From Pseudomonadota bacterium (GTDB lineage Bacteria > Pseudomonadota > Alphaproteobacteria > Sphingomonadales > Sphingomonadaceae), in assembly GCA_023394965.1 (NCBI GenBank), contig JAEWZX010000030.1:338158-402157 (forward strand): a DNA stretch of 64,000 bases. The letters are read 5' to 3'. Shown piece by piece: positions 33,711 through 42,375 of the stretch (position 1 is the first letter of the stretch; every line of letters starts with the position of its first letter). The position numbers and the translations under genes were made by a program. The notes under the pieces were generated by a model. That model made no database searches and was not told where the DNA came from. It worked only from the letters and a program-made list of their open reading frames with translations.

Positions 33711-34997
33711 ATGGACAGGACCAAAGATTTGGCGCTGCGCGAACGCGCGGCACGCGTTATTCCCAACGGTATGTACGGGCATGAATCCACCGCCATGCTG
33801 CCCGCCTGCTTCCCGCAGTTCTTCAGCCGCGCCAAGGGCGCATATATCTGGGATGTAGATGGCAATCGCTATCTTGATTTCATGTGCGCCTATGGTCCCA
33901 ATCTGCTCGGCTATGGCGACGAACGGGTCGATGCGGCAGCGAAGGCCCAGCAACGCGAAGGCGACACGCTGACCGGCCCTTCCCCCCTCTTCGTCGAGCT
34001 TGCGGAAACTTTCACCAACATGATCGGCCATGCCGATTGGGCGATGGTCTGCAAAAACGGAACCGATGCCACGACCATGGCGCTATCTTCTGCGCGAGCG
34101 CAGACTGGCCGCAAAACCGTGCTACTGGCTGAAGGTGCCTATCACGGTGCCGCGCCCTGGTGCACACCGATGAAAGCGGGGACCACCGAGCAGGACCGCG
34201 CCAACCAGATCTTCTACCGCTATAACGACGTCGTCAGCCTAGAAGCTGCAGTTGAGGCTGCAGGCGATGACCTTGCTGCCATCTTCGCTTCTCCCTTCCG
34301 CCACGATGCATTCACCGACCAGGAGCTGCCCGATCCGGCCTATGCCCGCCGCGCCCGGGAATTGTGCGATGAGACCGGCGCCATGCTGATTGTTGACGAA
34401 GTACGTGCGGGCTTTCGCGTGGCGCGAGAATCGAGCTGGGCCGCGCTGAATGTGGCGCCCGACCTGTCAGCTTGGGGAAAATGCTTGGCCAACGGCTACC
34501 CAATTTCGGTGCTGCTCGGGGCGGACAGCTGCCGTGTGGGTGCTGGCCAGATCTATGCCACCGGATCTTTCTGGTTCTCCGCTGTGCCGATGGCTGCTGC
34601 GCTGGAAACGCTGCGGATCATCCGTGAGACGGACTATCTCGAAAACACCGTTCGGCTGGGTGAAATGTTGCGCACAGGCTTGGACGAGGCGGCCGTGCGT
34701 CACGGATTTTCCCTCCGCCAGAGCGGACCGGCGCAAATGCCGCTGATCTTGTTCGACGATGATCCGGACGCGAGGATCGGATTCAGCTGGGCCGAGGAAA
34801 TGCTGCGTGGCGGTGTCTATGTACATCCGTGGCACAACATGTTCCTGTGCGCCGCAATGACCGACGCCGATATCACGTTTGCCTTGGACACCGCCAATAG
34901 CGCCTTCGCCAGGCTGGCTGAACGCCGAAACAAGCTTGAACCGCATCCGTTAGTGTTGGCGATGGCTGCGGCGCGGGCCGCAGAACAGGCAGCGTAA
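33711..34997 (+). CDS. Class III aminotransferase, glutamate-1-semialdehyde-mutase-like
   Basis: PLP enzyme of fold type I. The 428-residue protein has GAYIWDVDGNRYLDFMCAYG near 43-62, KNGTDATTMALSSAR near 115 (phosphate site), EGAYHGAAPW near 141, IVDEVRAGFR near 227 (Asp229 for the pyridine nitrogen) and Lys257 in SAWGKCLANGYPI. It resembles HemL and amino-sugar transaminases, but a GGAGAGG-led gene beside a sugar kinase and class II aldolase is not a haem locus, so a catabolic or amino-sugar aminotransferase is more likely. Its stop overlaps the next start by one base (TAATG). Confidence 0.85.
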   Translation: MDRTKDLALRERAARVIPNGMYGHESTAMLPACFPQFFSRAKGAYIWDVDGNRYLDFMCAYGPNLLGYGDERVDAAAKAQQREGDTLTGPSPLFVELAETFTNMIGHADWAMVCKNGTDATTMALSSARAQTGRKTVLLAEGAYHGAAPWCTPMKAGTTEQDRANQIFYRYNDVVSLEAAVEAAGDDLAAIFASPFRHDAFTDQELPDPAYARRARELCDETGAMLIVDEVRAGFRVARESSWAALNVAPDLSAWGKCLANGYPISVLLGADSCRVGAGQIYATGSFWFSAVPMAAALETLRIIRETDYLENTVRLGEMLRTGLDEAAVRHGFSLRQSGPAQMPLILFDDDPDARIGFSWAEEMLRGGVYVHPWHNMFLCAAMTDADITFALDTANSAFARLAERRNKLEPHPLVLAMAAARAAEQAA

Positions 34998-35947
34998 TGG
35001 TGACGGACCAGACGATCGATCTAATTACCGTTGGGCTGACCACGCTTGATGTGGCGGTGAAATCGGTGACCCGCCTGCCCGCAGCGGACGAGGGCGAGCT
35101 GGTTGAAGCGATCACGCTATCTCCTGCCGGAACTGCCGGCGGCACCGCCGCAATCGCTGCGCGTCTCGGCCTGCATGTTTCTCTGGTTTCCGCCCTCGGG
35201 AACGACCCGCAAGGCGATACGGTTGCAGCCATGCTGGCTCGCGAGGGCGTCGACCTGGCGATGGTGCCCCGGCTCGATAGCATGCCGACATCGACAACCG
35301 TGCTGCCGCTGGCACCCGATGGCGGGCGACCGACGCTGCACATGATCGGCGCCAGCGTAGCGGCGCCGATACCCGAGGCAGCCTTCGCAGCGCTTCCGCG
35401 CACCCACGCGGTCCATTTCGGCGGCGTTGGTTTCCCCGGCCCTCAGAGCAATGGAGCAGCCTTTCTGGAGGCGGCGCGCCAGGAAGGTGCCCATACCACG
35501 TGCGATCTGATTTCGCCCGGTCCCGACACGCTCGAACATCTTGCCGACCTCTTGCCGCATATCGATCTTTTCATGCCGAGCCTGGCAGAAGTGCGAGCGT
35601 TGCTGGGTAACGAGGTGGACCTTGCCTCTGCGGCGAAGCAATTCCAGGCCATGGGCGCGGGATCGTGCCTCTTTAAACTCGGCCGGGACGGAGCGGCACT
35701 TTACACCGAGGATACGGCCATTTCCGTCGGTGCCTTTGCCATCGATGCGATCGACACCACCAGTTGCGGCGATGCGCTGTGCGCCGGTTATCATGTTGGC
35801 CGTACCCGCGGAGTGAAGGGGCGCGACCTGCTGCGTTTCGCGTCCGCCACCGCGGCCTGCGTAGCTATGGGACTTGGCACATGGGGAACCCTTGACGGCC
35901 CCCAGTCAGTGCTCGATCTCATCGATAGGCACGGGTTTCATGACTAA
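34997..35947 (+). CDS. PfkB-family carbohydrate kinase
   Basis: Ribokinase-like sugar kinase, 316 residues. Landmarks: TVGLTTLDVAV at the start, the glycine-rich TAGGTAAIAARLG near 46-58, LGNDPQGD near 68, and the ATP/catalytic signature DTTSCGDALCAGY at 253-265 with base Asp259. The anion-hole loop is S-C-G-D instead of the usual G-A-G-D. The product would be a sugar phosphate for the class II aldolase encoded next. Translation is coupled to the aminotransferase by a one-base overlap. Confidence 0.9.
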   Translation: MVTDQTIDLITVGLTTLDVAVKSVTRLPAADEGELVEAITLSPAGTAGGTAAIAARLGLHVSLVSALGNDPQGDTVAAMLAREGVDLAMVPRLDSMPTSTTVLPLAPDGGRPTLHMIGASVAAPIPEAAFAALPRTHAVHFGGVGFPGPQSNGAAFLEAARQEGAHTTCDLISPGPDTLEHLADLLPHIDLFMPSLAEVRALLGNEVDLASAAKQFQAMGAGSCLFKLGRDGAALYTEDTAISVGAFAIDAIDTTSCGDALCAGYHVGRTRGVKGRDLLRFASATAACVAMGLGTWGTLDGPQSVLDLIDRHGFHD

Positions 35948-36593
35948 CTGGACCGACGAGCGATCCGCTGTCGTCGAGACGATGCGTCGGCTCGACATGC
36001 GCGGGCTCAACCGTGGAACGTCAGGCAATGTGGCGGTGCGGGTGGAGGGCGGCATGCTGGTGTCGCCATCCGGCATCGTTCCCGAGCGGCTGACGGCAGA
36101 TAAGGTCGTCTTTGTGTCCAACGACGGTTTGTGGGACACCACCGGGGCGAACCCATCATCCGAATGGCGGATGCACCTTGGCATTCTGCTGCGACGGCCC
36201 GAGGCGCAAGCCGTGGTCCATTGCCATTCACGTCATGCAACCATCCTGGCATGCGCCGGGCGCGAAATCCCCGCACTCCACTATATGGTGGCAGTCGCCG
36301 GAGGATCACATATCCCGCTTGCGCCCTATGCCACTTTCGGCACCCCGGAATTGGCGGAAGCCATCGCCGATACGCTTGAGGGCTTTCGTGCCTGCCTGAT
36401 GGCCAATCATGGGCAAATCACGATCGGTCGCACGCTCGATGAAGCCCTGGCGATCGCCGACGAGGTGGAAGAGCAGGCAGCGGTTTATTGCGGCACGCTT
36501 GCGATCGGTGGACCAGTACTGCTGGGCGATGATGAAATGAAACACATTCGCATCAAATTTGCCCAATATGGCCAGAAATCCGCCCCCCGCTGA
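35940..36593 (+). CDS. Class II aldolase/adducin family protein (fuculose-phosphate-aldolase-like)
   Basis: Zinc-dependent aldolase that splits a phosphorylated sugar into DHAP or a related fragment plus an aldehyde. The 217-residue product has RGTSGNVAVRV at 25-35 and SPSGIVPERL (phosphate site), Glu75, and zinc ligands His94, His96 and His157 (VVHCHSRHA; ANHGQ), as in FucA. Start ATG 35940 overlaps the kinase stop by eight bases. Last gene of the operon; ends just before the convergent TetR gene. Substrate unknown. Confidence 0.88.
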   Translation: MTNWTDERSAVVETMRRLDMRGLNRGTSGNVAVRVEGGMLVSPSGIVPERLTADKVVFVSNDGLWDTTGANPSSEWRMHLGILLRRPEAQAVVHCHSRHATILACAGREIPALHYMVAVAGGSHIPLAPYATFGTPELAEAIADTLEGFRACLMANHGQITIGRTLDEALAIADEVEEQAAVYCGTLAIGGPVLLGDDEMKHIRIKFAQYGQKSAPR

Positions 36594-36596
36594 TCG

Positions 36597-37289
36597 TCAG
36601 GCAACTGGCTCCATCATATTGGTGAAATACAATGCCAGCATACGCGCAAATTCGCGCGAAACGTGATCCTCAAGCTGTGGATCCTCCAGAATCATCTCGT
36701 TTGTGGCGGTTGACAGATTGGTCGACAATGTCGCCGCGGCGAGAAGGCGGTCAGGGTCGATCTCCGGCCATGTCGCGCACAACCTGGCATGCACGGCATC
36801 GATCACTGTCCGATTTGATTGCGCCCGAACCTCCCGAAGGGTTGGAACGGACCGCATTACCCGCAGAATCCACACCCCACCGGGTTGCTCCCGCGCCGCA
36901 TCGCGCAGGGCCCTGTTCAGTTCGATCTGTCGCTTGATCTGATGCTCCAGCGAGGCACGATGCTCATCGCCTTCCTGCTCGAGCCAGTGGAAGACGATCC
37001 TGTCTTCGGCATCCATCAGCCGCCGGGCCATCTCGTTCAGAATTGCATATTTATTGGGGAAATAGCGGTAGAGCGCGGGAGGCGTTATTCCTGCGTGCTG
37101 GCAGATCAGATTGGTCGAGAGGCGCTCTATTCCAACCTCTTCCAGCAAATGCGCCGTCGCACCAACGATTTGCTCAATTGTCTCACGCGCGCGATTTTGC
37201 GCTGGCGCAATTTTCATTTCGAGATCAACCCCTGCTACTTCCGGTGAGGCTGAACGACGTGCGCGGGGATTTGATTTTTGCTTGGGCAT
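36597..37289 (-). CDS. TetR-family regulator of the flanking operons
   Basis: Ligand-responsive repressor of 230 residues. The helix-turn-helix lies at about 35-80 (EQIVGATAHLLEEVGIERL, then ICQHAGITPPALYRYFPNKYAI). A 30-residue polar extension (Lys/Arg/Pro rich) precedes it. The C-terminal ligand domain is typical in length. It sits between two plus-strand operons whose promoters share the TAGTY-NN-RACTA palindrome, which is the basis for proposing it as regulator of both and of itself. Ends three bases after the convergent aldolase stop. Confidence 0.9.
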   Translation of the reverse strand: MPKQKSNPRARRSASPEVAGVDLEMKIAPAQNRARETIEQIVGATAHLLEEVGIERLSTNLICQHAGITPPALYRYFPNKYAILNEMARRLMDAEDRIVFHWLEQEGDEHRASLEHQIKRQIELNRALRDAAREQPGGVWILRVMRSVPTLREVRAQSNRTVIDAVHARLCATWPEIDPDRLLAAATLSTNLSTATNEMILEDPQLEDHVSREFARMLALYFTNMMEPVA

Positions 37290-37355
37290 ATCCGTGCCAC
37301 GCTAGCCACCGAATGGCCAATGGCCAAGCACGACCGTCATCATTCTCAAAATAGA

Positions 37356-37388
37356 TAGTCTTGACTACCAGCTAGTTAAAACTATTGT
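37356..37388 (+). promoter_or_regulatory. Promoter with two TetR-type palindromes before the TonB receptor
   Basis: TAGTC-TT-GACTA (37356-37367) and TAGTT-AA-AACTA (37373-37384) are adjacent 12-base palindromes with centres 17 bases apart. TTGACT (37361-37366) and TATTGT (37383-37388), 16 bases apart, form a good promoter, so both sites overlap its elements. The same core is found at 32831-32842. Confidence 0.7.
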
Positions 37389-37468
37389 TCTCTTTCCGGG
37401 AGAGAATGTGACAGAATCAGTGGCCCTGCCCCCAGCTGTCGCGCAATTTAAAAAAGGGGAAACCTGAA

Positions 37469-39739
37469 ATGCCCAAGCGGATGTCGATTGTTTTAGCTGC
37501 CGCGATGACCTGCGTGAGCGCACCTGCCATCGCCCAGGCCCAGGCTTCACCGTCGCCGGAAGCGGAATCGAAGGACACCGCTGACACACTCCAGATCGTC
37601 GTCACCGCCAACAAGCGCGAAGAACGGCTGCAGGATGTACCCATCGCGATTTCGGCGATCGGTGCCAGCCAATTGGAAGACCAGCGTATTGTCTCGGTGC
37701 TGGATCTGAACAGTGTCAGCCCTTCCCTGCGCATCACTGGTGCTGATTCGGCAGCCAACCCGAAGGTGTACATCCGCGGCTCAGGTATTTCCGACTTCAA
37801 TCCCTCCGCATCGAGCGGCGTGGGCATATATGTCGACGGTGTTTACGTGGGGTCGCCACTGGCCCAGCTGGCTGGATTCTATGACCTGGCGCGGGTGGAA
37901 GTGCTGCGCGGTCCGCAGGGTACGCTGTACGGTCGCAATACCACCGGCGGGGCAATCAACGTCATCACCAACCGCCCTTCGCCCGTCGCAAGCGGCAAGC
38001 TGGCGGTCGATTACGGCAGCTATAACACGGTAAATGTCGACGGCGCGCTGACCGGCCCCATCGGGGATACGCTCAGCTACCGACTGTCCGGTCAATATGT
38101 CCGCAACGATGGGTATTCGCGCAACCGCCTGGATGGCAGCCGTATCGGCGATCAGGATCGCTACGCCGTGCGCGGCCAGCTTCTGTTTGAACCGTCTTCG
38201 GAATTCGAATTGCTGGCGCAGGCGAGCTATTTCAGCAATCGCGGCGATGCGGTAGTTCTGAAGCATCGCGCATTGTTGCCGACCGACCCGCAATATGCAG
38301 GCAGCAACGGATTTTGTCTACCGGCGCACACTAACGATGGCCTATGCACGGATGTGCTCGGCTACGCAGATACCAGCACCGATCCCTACTCGGTCGAAAC
38401 CAACCTCGACGAACGAGACAAGGTCGACGTGTTCAGCGCAAACATGCAGGCCACCATCGGGCTGCCATTTGCCGACCTTGTGCTGATCACCGCCTACCAG
38501 GATGCCTGGCGCGATGATCGGGAGAATACAGACGCCAGCCCGCTGCAGATGATCGAAGCGCGCTACAATGCGGTGCAGCGCGAATTCAGTCAGGAAGTCC
38601 GCCTGCAATCATCGGGGGCCTCGCCCCTGCGCTGGGTCGCCGGGGCCTATTACATGCGCGACTACCTCCGCGATTCCAGTTCTTACGACATCCTTCGGGC
38701 ATTACGGCCGCTGTTTGTCAGTCCGACAAACCCGAACGGGGTGAGCATCGATGATTCGGTGGCGTTGTTCAGCTGGCCTTACACCCAGAAAACCGACAGT
38801 TACGCGGCGTTTGGGCAAGTCGACTGGGACATCGTCGACCAGTTGACGCTGACCGCCGGTCTACGCTGGTCAGCCGATCAAAAGTCAATCGACTATACCT
38901 CGCAGGCCGAAAACGGCGATATCATGCTGCTTCAATTGCGCGACAATCGAACCTTCAGCGACTGGTCTGGGCGGCTGGGGCTGAACTACGCATTTTCCGA
39001 TAGCGCCAGAGTCTATGCGACATATAATCGCGGCTATAAATCCGGTGGCTTCTTCGGGGGCTTCGCCACCTCTCCCGACGAGCTTCAGCCCTACGACAAT
39101 GAAACGCTCGATGCCTATGAAGCGGGTTTCAAAGGGGAGTTTGCCGACAGCCGCCTGCGCGCAGCACTGTCGGGCTTCTATTATAAATATAAGAACCAGC
39201 AGGTTTTCTCGCTGGAAGAACGCAACGGCGTGACCGTGCAGGTGCTGACCAACGCAGGCAAGAGCCATGCCTACGGTGGGGAGTTCGAGCTTTCCGGACG
39301 CACCCTTCCCGGGCTCGACATCAACCTTTCCGCAGGCTGGCTCGAAACGCGGATCGACGAGTTCGAAACACTCGGGGATGATTTTAGTGGGAACCGACTG
39401 CAGCACTCCCCCCGTTGGACGCTAGCCGGGGGTTTCAGCTATGAAGCCCTGCTGTCCAATGGCAGCGCTATACTGCTCAATGCCAACGCCAACTGGCGCA
39501 GCAAGGTCTATTTCGACAATTCGATGCGCGAACGCCTGGCCGAAGGTGGAAAGGCAATGGTCGACGGGCAGATTTCCTGGCGAACCGCCACCGAATCGCT
39601 GGAACTGGGGGTCTTCGCAAAGAACTTGTTCGACACGGTCAGCCTGGCAGGCATCTCCCCGCTTGAAAGTTTCGGCATGGACGTGCTCAACTACAACCCG
39701 CCCCGCCGTTTAGGCGTATTCGTACGGGCTGGTTTCTAA
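37469..39739 (+). CDS. TonB-dependent receptor of the TetR-linked cluster
   Basis: Outer-membrane importer of 756 residues with signal peptide (MPKRMSIVLAAAMTCVSA, ending AIAQA), TonB-box-like LQIVVTANKREERLQDVPIAISA, plug motifs YIRGSGISDF, VYIDG-type GIYVDGVYVG and VEVLRGPQGTLYGRNTTGGAINVIT, then a barrel ending in VFVRAGF. The type is the large sphingomonad family used for plant-derived or xenobiotic organic compounds rather than metal siderophores (inference from family). It heads an operon with P450 (8 bases later) and MFS transporter, and its promoter carries two TetR-type sites. Confidence 0.9.
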   Translation: MPKRMSIVLAAAMTCVSAPAIAQAQASPSPEAESKDTADTLQIVVTANKREERLQDVPIAISAIGASQLEDQRIVSVLDLNSVSPSLRITGADSAANPKVYIRGSGISDFNPSASSGVGIYVDGVYVGSPLAQLAGFYDLARVEVLRGPQGTLYGRNTTGGAINVITNRPSPVASGKLAVDYGSYNTVNVDGALTGPIGDTLSYRLSGQYVRNDGYSRNRLDGSRIGDQDRYAVRGQLLFEPSSEFELLAQASYFSNRGDAVVLKHRALLPTDPQYAGSNGFCLPAHTNDGLCTDVLGYADTSTDPYSVETNLDERDKVDVFSANMQATIGLPFADLVLITAYQDAWRDDRENTDASPLQMIEARYNAVQREFSQEVRLQSSGASPLRWVAGAYYMRDYLRDSSSYDILRALRPLFVSPTNPNGVSIDDSVALFSWPYTQKTDSYAAFGQVDWDIVDQLTLTAGLRWSADQKSIDYTSQAENGDIMLLQLRDNRTFSDWSGRLGLNYAFSDSARVYATYNRGYKSGGFFGGFATSPDELQPYDNETLDAYEAGFKGEFADSRLRAALSGFYYKYKNQQVFSLEERNGVTVQVLTNAGKSHAYGGEFELSGRTLPGLDINLSAGWLETRIDEFETLGDDFSGNRLQHSPRWTLAGGFSYEALLSNGSAILLNANANWRSKVYFDNSMRERLAEGGKAMVDGQISWRTATESLELGVFAKNLFDTVSLAGISPLESFGMDVLNYNPPRRLGVFVRAGF

Positions 39740-39746
39740 TCGTAGC

Positions 39747-41063
39747 ATGACCATCCAGGATCAAGAACCACTGCCCGCCACAGCCAGGAACATCGAAGAC
39801 CTGCCTTGCGCAGACGATCTGGGCCTCAAACTTGGTCACGACACGCTTGTACCGTTCGCCCGTCACGTATTTGCCGCTGACGGCCCGCAATTCATGCGGA
39901 CCGCCGATGGGGATCTGATCGTCTATCGCAACAATGACCTGCAGTCCTTCGGCACGGCCCCGGAAGTCGGGACCGTGCCCCCGCAGGTCATCTTCGGACC
40001 TGCCTATGATGCCCTCGAAGCAGGAGAACCAATTCCCGGCTCTGCCATGGCCGATGTGATCGCCAACCAAGTGTTTGCGATGAACCCGCCCGTTCACAAG
40101 CCAATGCGGCGGACGATCACCAACCGGTTTGGTCCGCGACAAGTGCGGGAAATGGAAGAACTCGCATGGTCCGTGACCGGCGGGATTGTCGACACGATCG
40201 ACACGTCAGTGCCGGTCGATGGGCTGGATATGTTCTCTGAACGGGTCACATGCGGGTTTTTCGGCCGACTGCTCGGCATGGACAGCGGCGAAATCGCTGA
40301 AATGGAACGGTATATAAACGATTTCACCGCTCTTTTCCTAGTCCCGCCAACGCCGGAACATATCGCTCGCTACGATGCGGCAGCGAAGGGGTACAGGGCA
40401 CTCCTGGACAACGCCGCGCAGCGTGGTGTGGCTTCGGATCACCCCTTCATCACTGCCCTCACCAGCGATCTAGATGCGGTGCGGGCCCTGAACCTTCCCC
40501 AGGATGCTTCCACTATCGGAATTGTCCCACCACATGCAGGGGCCCTGCTCGCGGGCAATCTCGTCGACGGATATCACACTGCGGCTGTGGGCGTTGCCAA
40601 TACGCTTTATATACTCAGCCAGCAGCCGGAAGCCCTGGAATACATTCGCGCCGACAGATCGTTGCTGCTCCCGGCGATTTTCGAAAGCCTTCGCCTCGCT
40701 CCGCCGGTGATCGCGCTGAAGAGGTGGGCCCTCGAAGACTTCGAAGTTGCCAGCCTTCAGATTCCGGCTGGCACGTCCATCGTGATGATGTGGGGTTTGG
40801 GCGGTTTCGATCCCGAACGCTTTCCCGATCCCGAAACCTTCGACCTGAAACGGCCGCGGCAAGGAAGCACAACATTCGGGGGCGGGCATCACCTTTGCCC
40901 GGGACGCCACCTTGCACCCATGCTTATTCAGGCAGTGATCGGTCAAATTCTCGACCGACAGCTTGCCTTCGATCCCGAAGGGACCCACGCCAGTTGGATT
41001 GAAGGAAGCGCCTTGGGCCAGATGTCACACCTCGAAATCCGGTTTCGCAACCATGAAAGCTGA
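39747..41063 (+). CDS. Cytochrome P450 with unusual I-helix
   Basis: Haem-thiolate monooxygenase, soluble bacterial class, 438 residues. Seen: ExxR as Glu313-Ser-Leu-Arg316, the haem loop TFGGGHHLCPGRHLA with Cys384 as the thiolate ligand, and PPVHKPMRR near 114-122 (C-helix haem propionate contact). In the I-helix the normal (A/G)-G-x-(D/E)-T is D274-G-Y-H277-T278: the acid before the threonine is histidine. No ferredoxin or reductase is adjacent, so electrons must come from elsewhere. Likely hydroxylates or demethylates the compound brought in by the receptor next to it (inference). Confidence 0.9.
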   Translation: MTIQDQEPLPATARNIEDLPCADDLGLKLGHDTLVPFARHVFAADGPQFMRTADGDLIVYRNNDLQSFGTAPEVGTVPPQVIFGPAYDALEAGEPIPGSAMADVIANQVFAMNPPVHKPMRRTITNRFGPRQVREMEELAWSVTGGIVDTIDTSVPVDGLDMFSERVTCGFFGRLLGMDSGEIAEMERYINDFTALFLVPPTPEHIARYDAAAKGYRALLDNAAQRGVASDHPFITALTSDLDAVRALNLPQDASTIGIVPPHAGALLAGNLVDGYHTAAVGVANTLYILSQQPEALEYIRADRSLLLPAIFESLRLAPPVIALKRWALEDFEVASLQIPAGTSIVMMWGLGGFDPERFPDPETFDLKRPRQGSTTFGGGHHLCPGRHLAPMLIQAVIGQILDRQLAFDPEGTHASWIEGSALGQMSHLEIRFRNHES

Positions 41064-42210
41064 CAGGACTCTGGCGCGGACAGCCGCGATGTTGTTCATC
41101 GGCGCGGTCGGCGTGATCGCAATCGGCGTGCAATCCGCAATGTATGGCTCTCTGGAGCGCGCGGGGCAGATCGATGTGACACAAATCGGTATCGCTGCAT
41201 CTGCGGAAATGGTCGCGCTGGCCCTTGGCGTCGTGCTGGCGGGCAAACTGGCCCAGTATCTGAAGTTGATGCCGCTGGCAGGCGTGGCCGCAATGGGCTT
41301 GATGTGCGCCAATCTTGCGATGACGCGCGACTTCGATGTTTCACTGGTCGGCCTGCGCGTGGTGGCCGGTATCTCCGGCGGCATCATGCTCTGGCTGGCA
41401 AATGCCTATATCGTGCTCGGGCGTCGGGTTGTGCAGCTGGCGGCGGTATTCCTCATTCTGCAAACCGCAGTGCAATTCTCTGTTGCAGCCGGTGCAGCTG
41501 GTTTCGCCCCGCATAATCCCGATATCATTCCCCTGATCATGGCCGGATGCGGCGTTATCGCCCTAGTCCTTTCTCCTGCGGCGCGCGGCTGGAGCGTCAT
41601 GCCCGAAGATCATGAACCGTCACAGGTGCCGCGCTTCAACGCGCGTGGAGTGACTGCTCTGGGGGTGATGGTGCTGCTTCAGGCCAGCTTGGTAGGTGGC
41701 TGGATTCTCGTCGAATTGGTGGGCGTCGACGCGAACCTTCCTGAAGCGACGGTCGCTCTGGCGACCCCGACGATGCTGGCAGCGCAGGTCTTCGGTGGCT
41801 TGGCGGCGATGGTGCTTTCAAACCGACTTTCCTGGAATGCAGCGCTAATGGTGGTGGGTGTCCTTCTTGCGGCAGTTCAAGTCGCGATCGGGCAAACAAC
41901 CACGGCGATTCTGTTTCTAACCGCCTCCTTCATTTATGGACTTCTGTGGAATTTCTCCTTGCCGCAACTCACCGCAATGGGGCTTGCCGCCGATCCTTCA
42001 ATGCGGATCGCTCGCATTGGCCCAGCCGCCGTGGTTCTGGGGGCAGCCCTGGGGCCGCTGGCTTCCGCCAGCTTGGCTGAGCAAAGCTCGGCAGCCACGG
42101 CCACAATGGCTTTCCTGTTGCCTTCTCTGCTGATCTCTGTTGCCGCCGCTTATCTGCAACACCGAATAGCTCGCCATTCGATCGGTGAGAACGACAACCG
42201 AATCGTGTAA
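41053..42210 (+). CDS. MFS transporter of the TetR-linked cluster
   Basis: Major facilitator protein of 385 residues with about 12 hydrophobic segments; SGGIMLWLANAYIVLGRR near 110 resembles the loop after TM4. Start ATG 41053 overlaps the P450 stop by 11 bases, so it is translationally coupled. Likely moves the substrate from periplasm to cytoplasm, though export cannot be ruled out. The family subgroup is not one I recognise. Ends before a 165-base gap to the ABC-F gene. Confidence 0.83.
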   Translation: MKADRTLARTAAMLFIGAVGVIAIGVQSAMYGSLERAGQIDVTQIGIAASAEMVALALGVVLAGKLAQYLKLMPLAGVAAMGLMCANLAMTRDFDVSLVGLRVVAGISGGIMLWLANAYIVLGRRVVQLAAVFLILQTAVQFSVAAGAAGFAPHNPDIIPLIMAGCGVIALVLSPAARGWSVMPEDHEPSQVPRFNARGVTALGVMVLLQASLVGGWILVELVGVDANLPEATVALATPTMLAAQVFGGLAAMVLSNRLSWNAALMVVGVLLAAVQVAIGQTTTAILFLTASFIYGLLWNFSLPQLTAMGLAADPSMRIARIGPAAVVLGAALGPLASASLAEQSSAATATMAFLLPSLLISVAAAYLQHRIARHSIGENDNRIV

Positions 42211-42375
42211 CCCAGGACGCGCGAGCAAGGTCTGGTCACTTTTGCCGGGCGCAGACCGGCACCAATGGCTGCAATAGTGCGCGCGCACTCATCCTCGCCG
42301 CATCGCACAAAGCGAGATACAGCTAGCTGAACCAAATTATTGGGTGTCGGCGCACAGTGCTGCTAAGGGCCGCGC

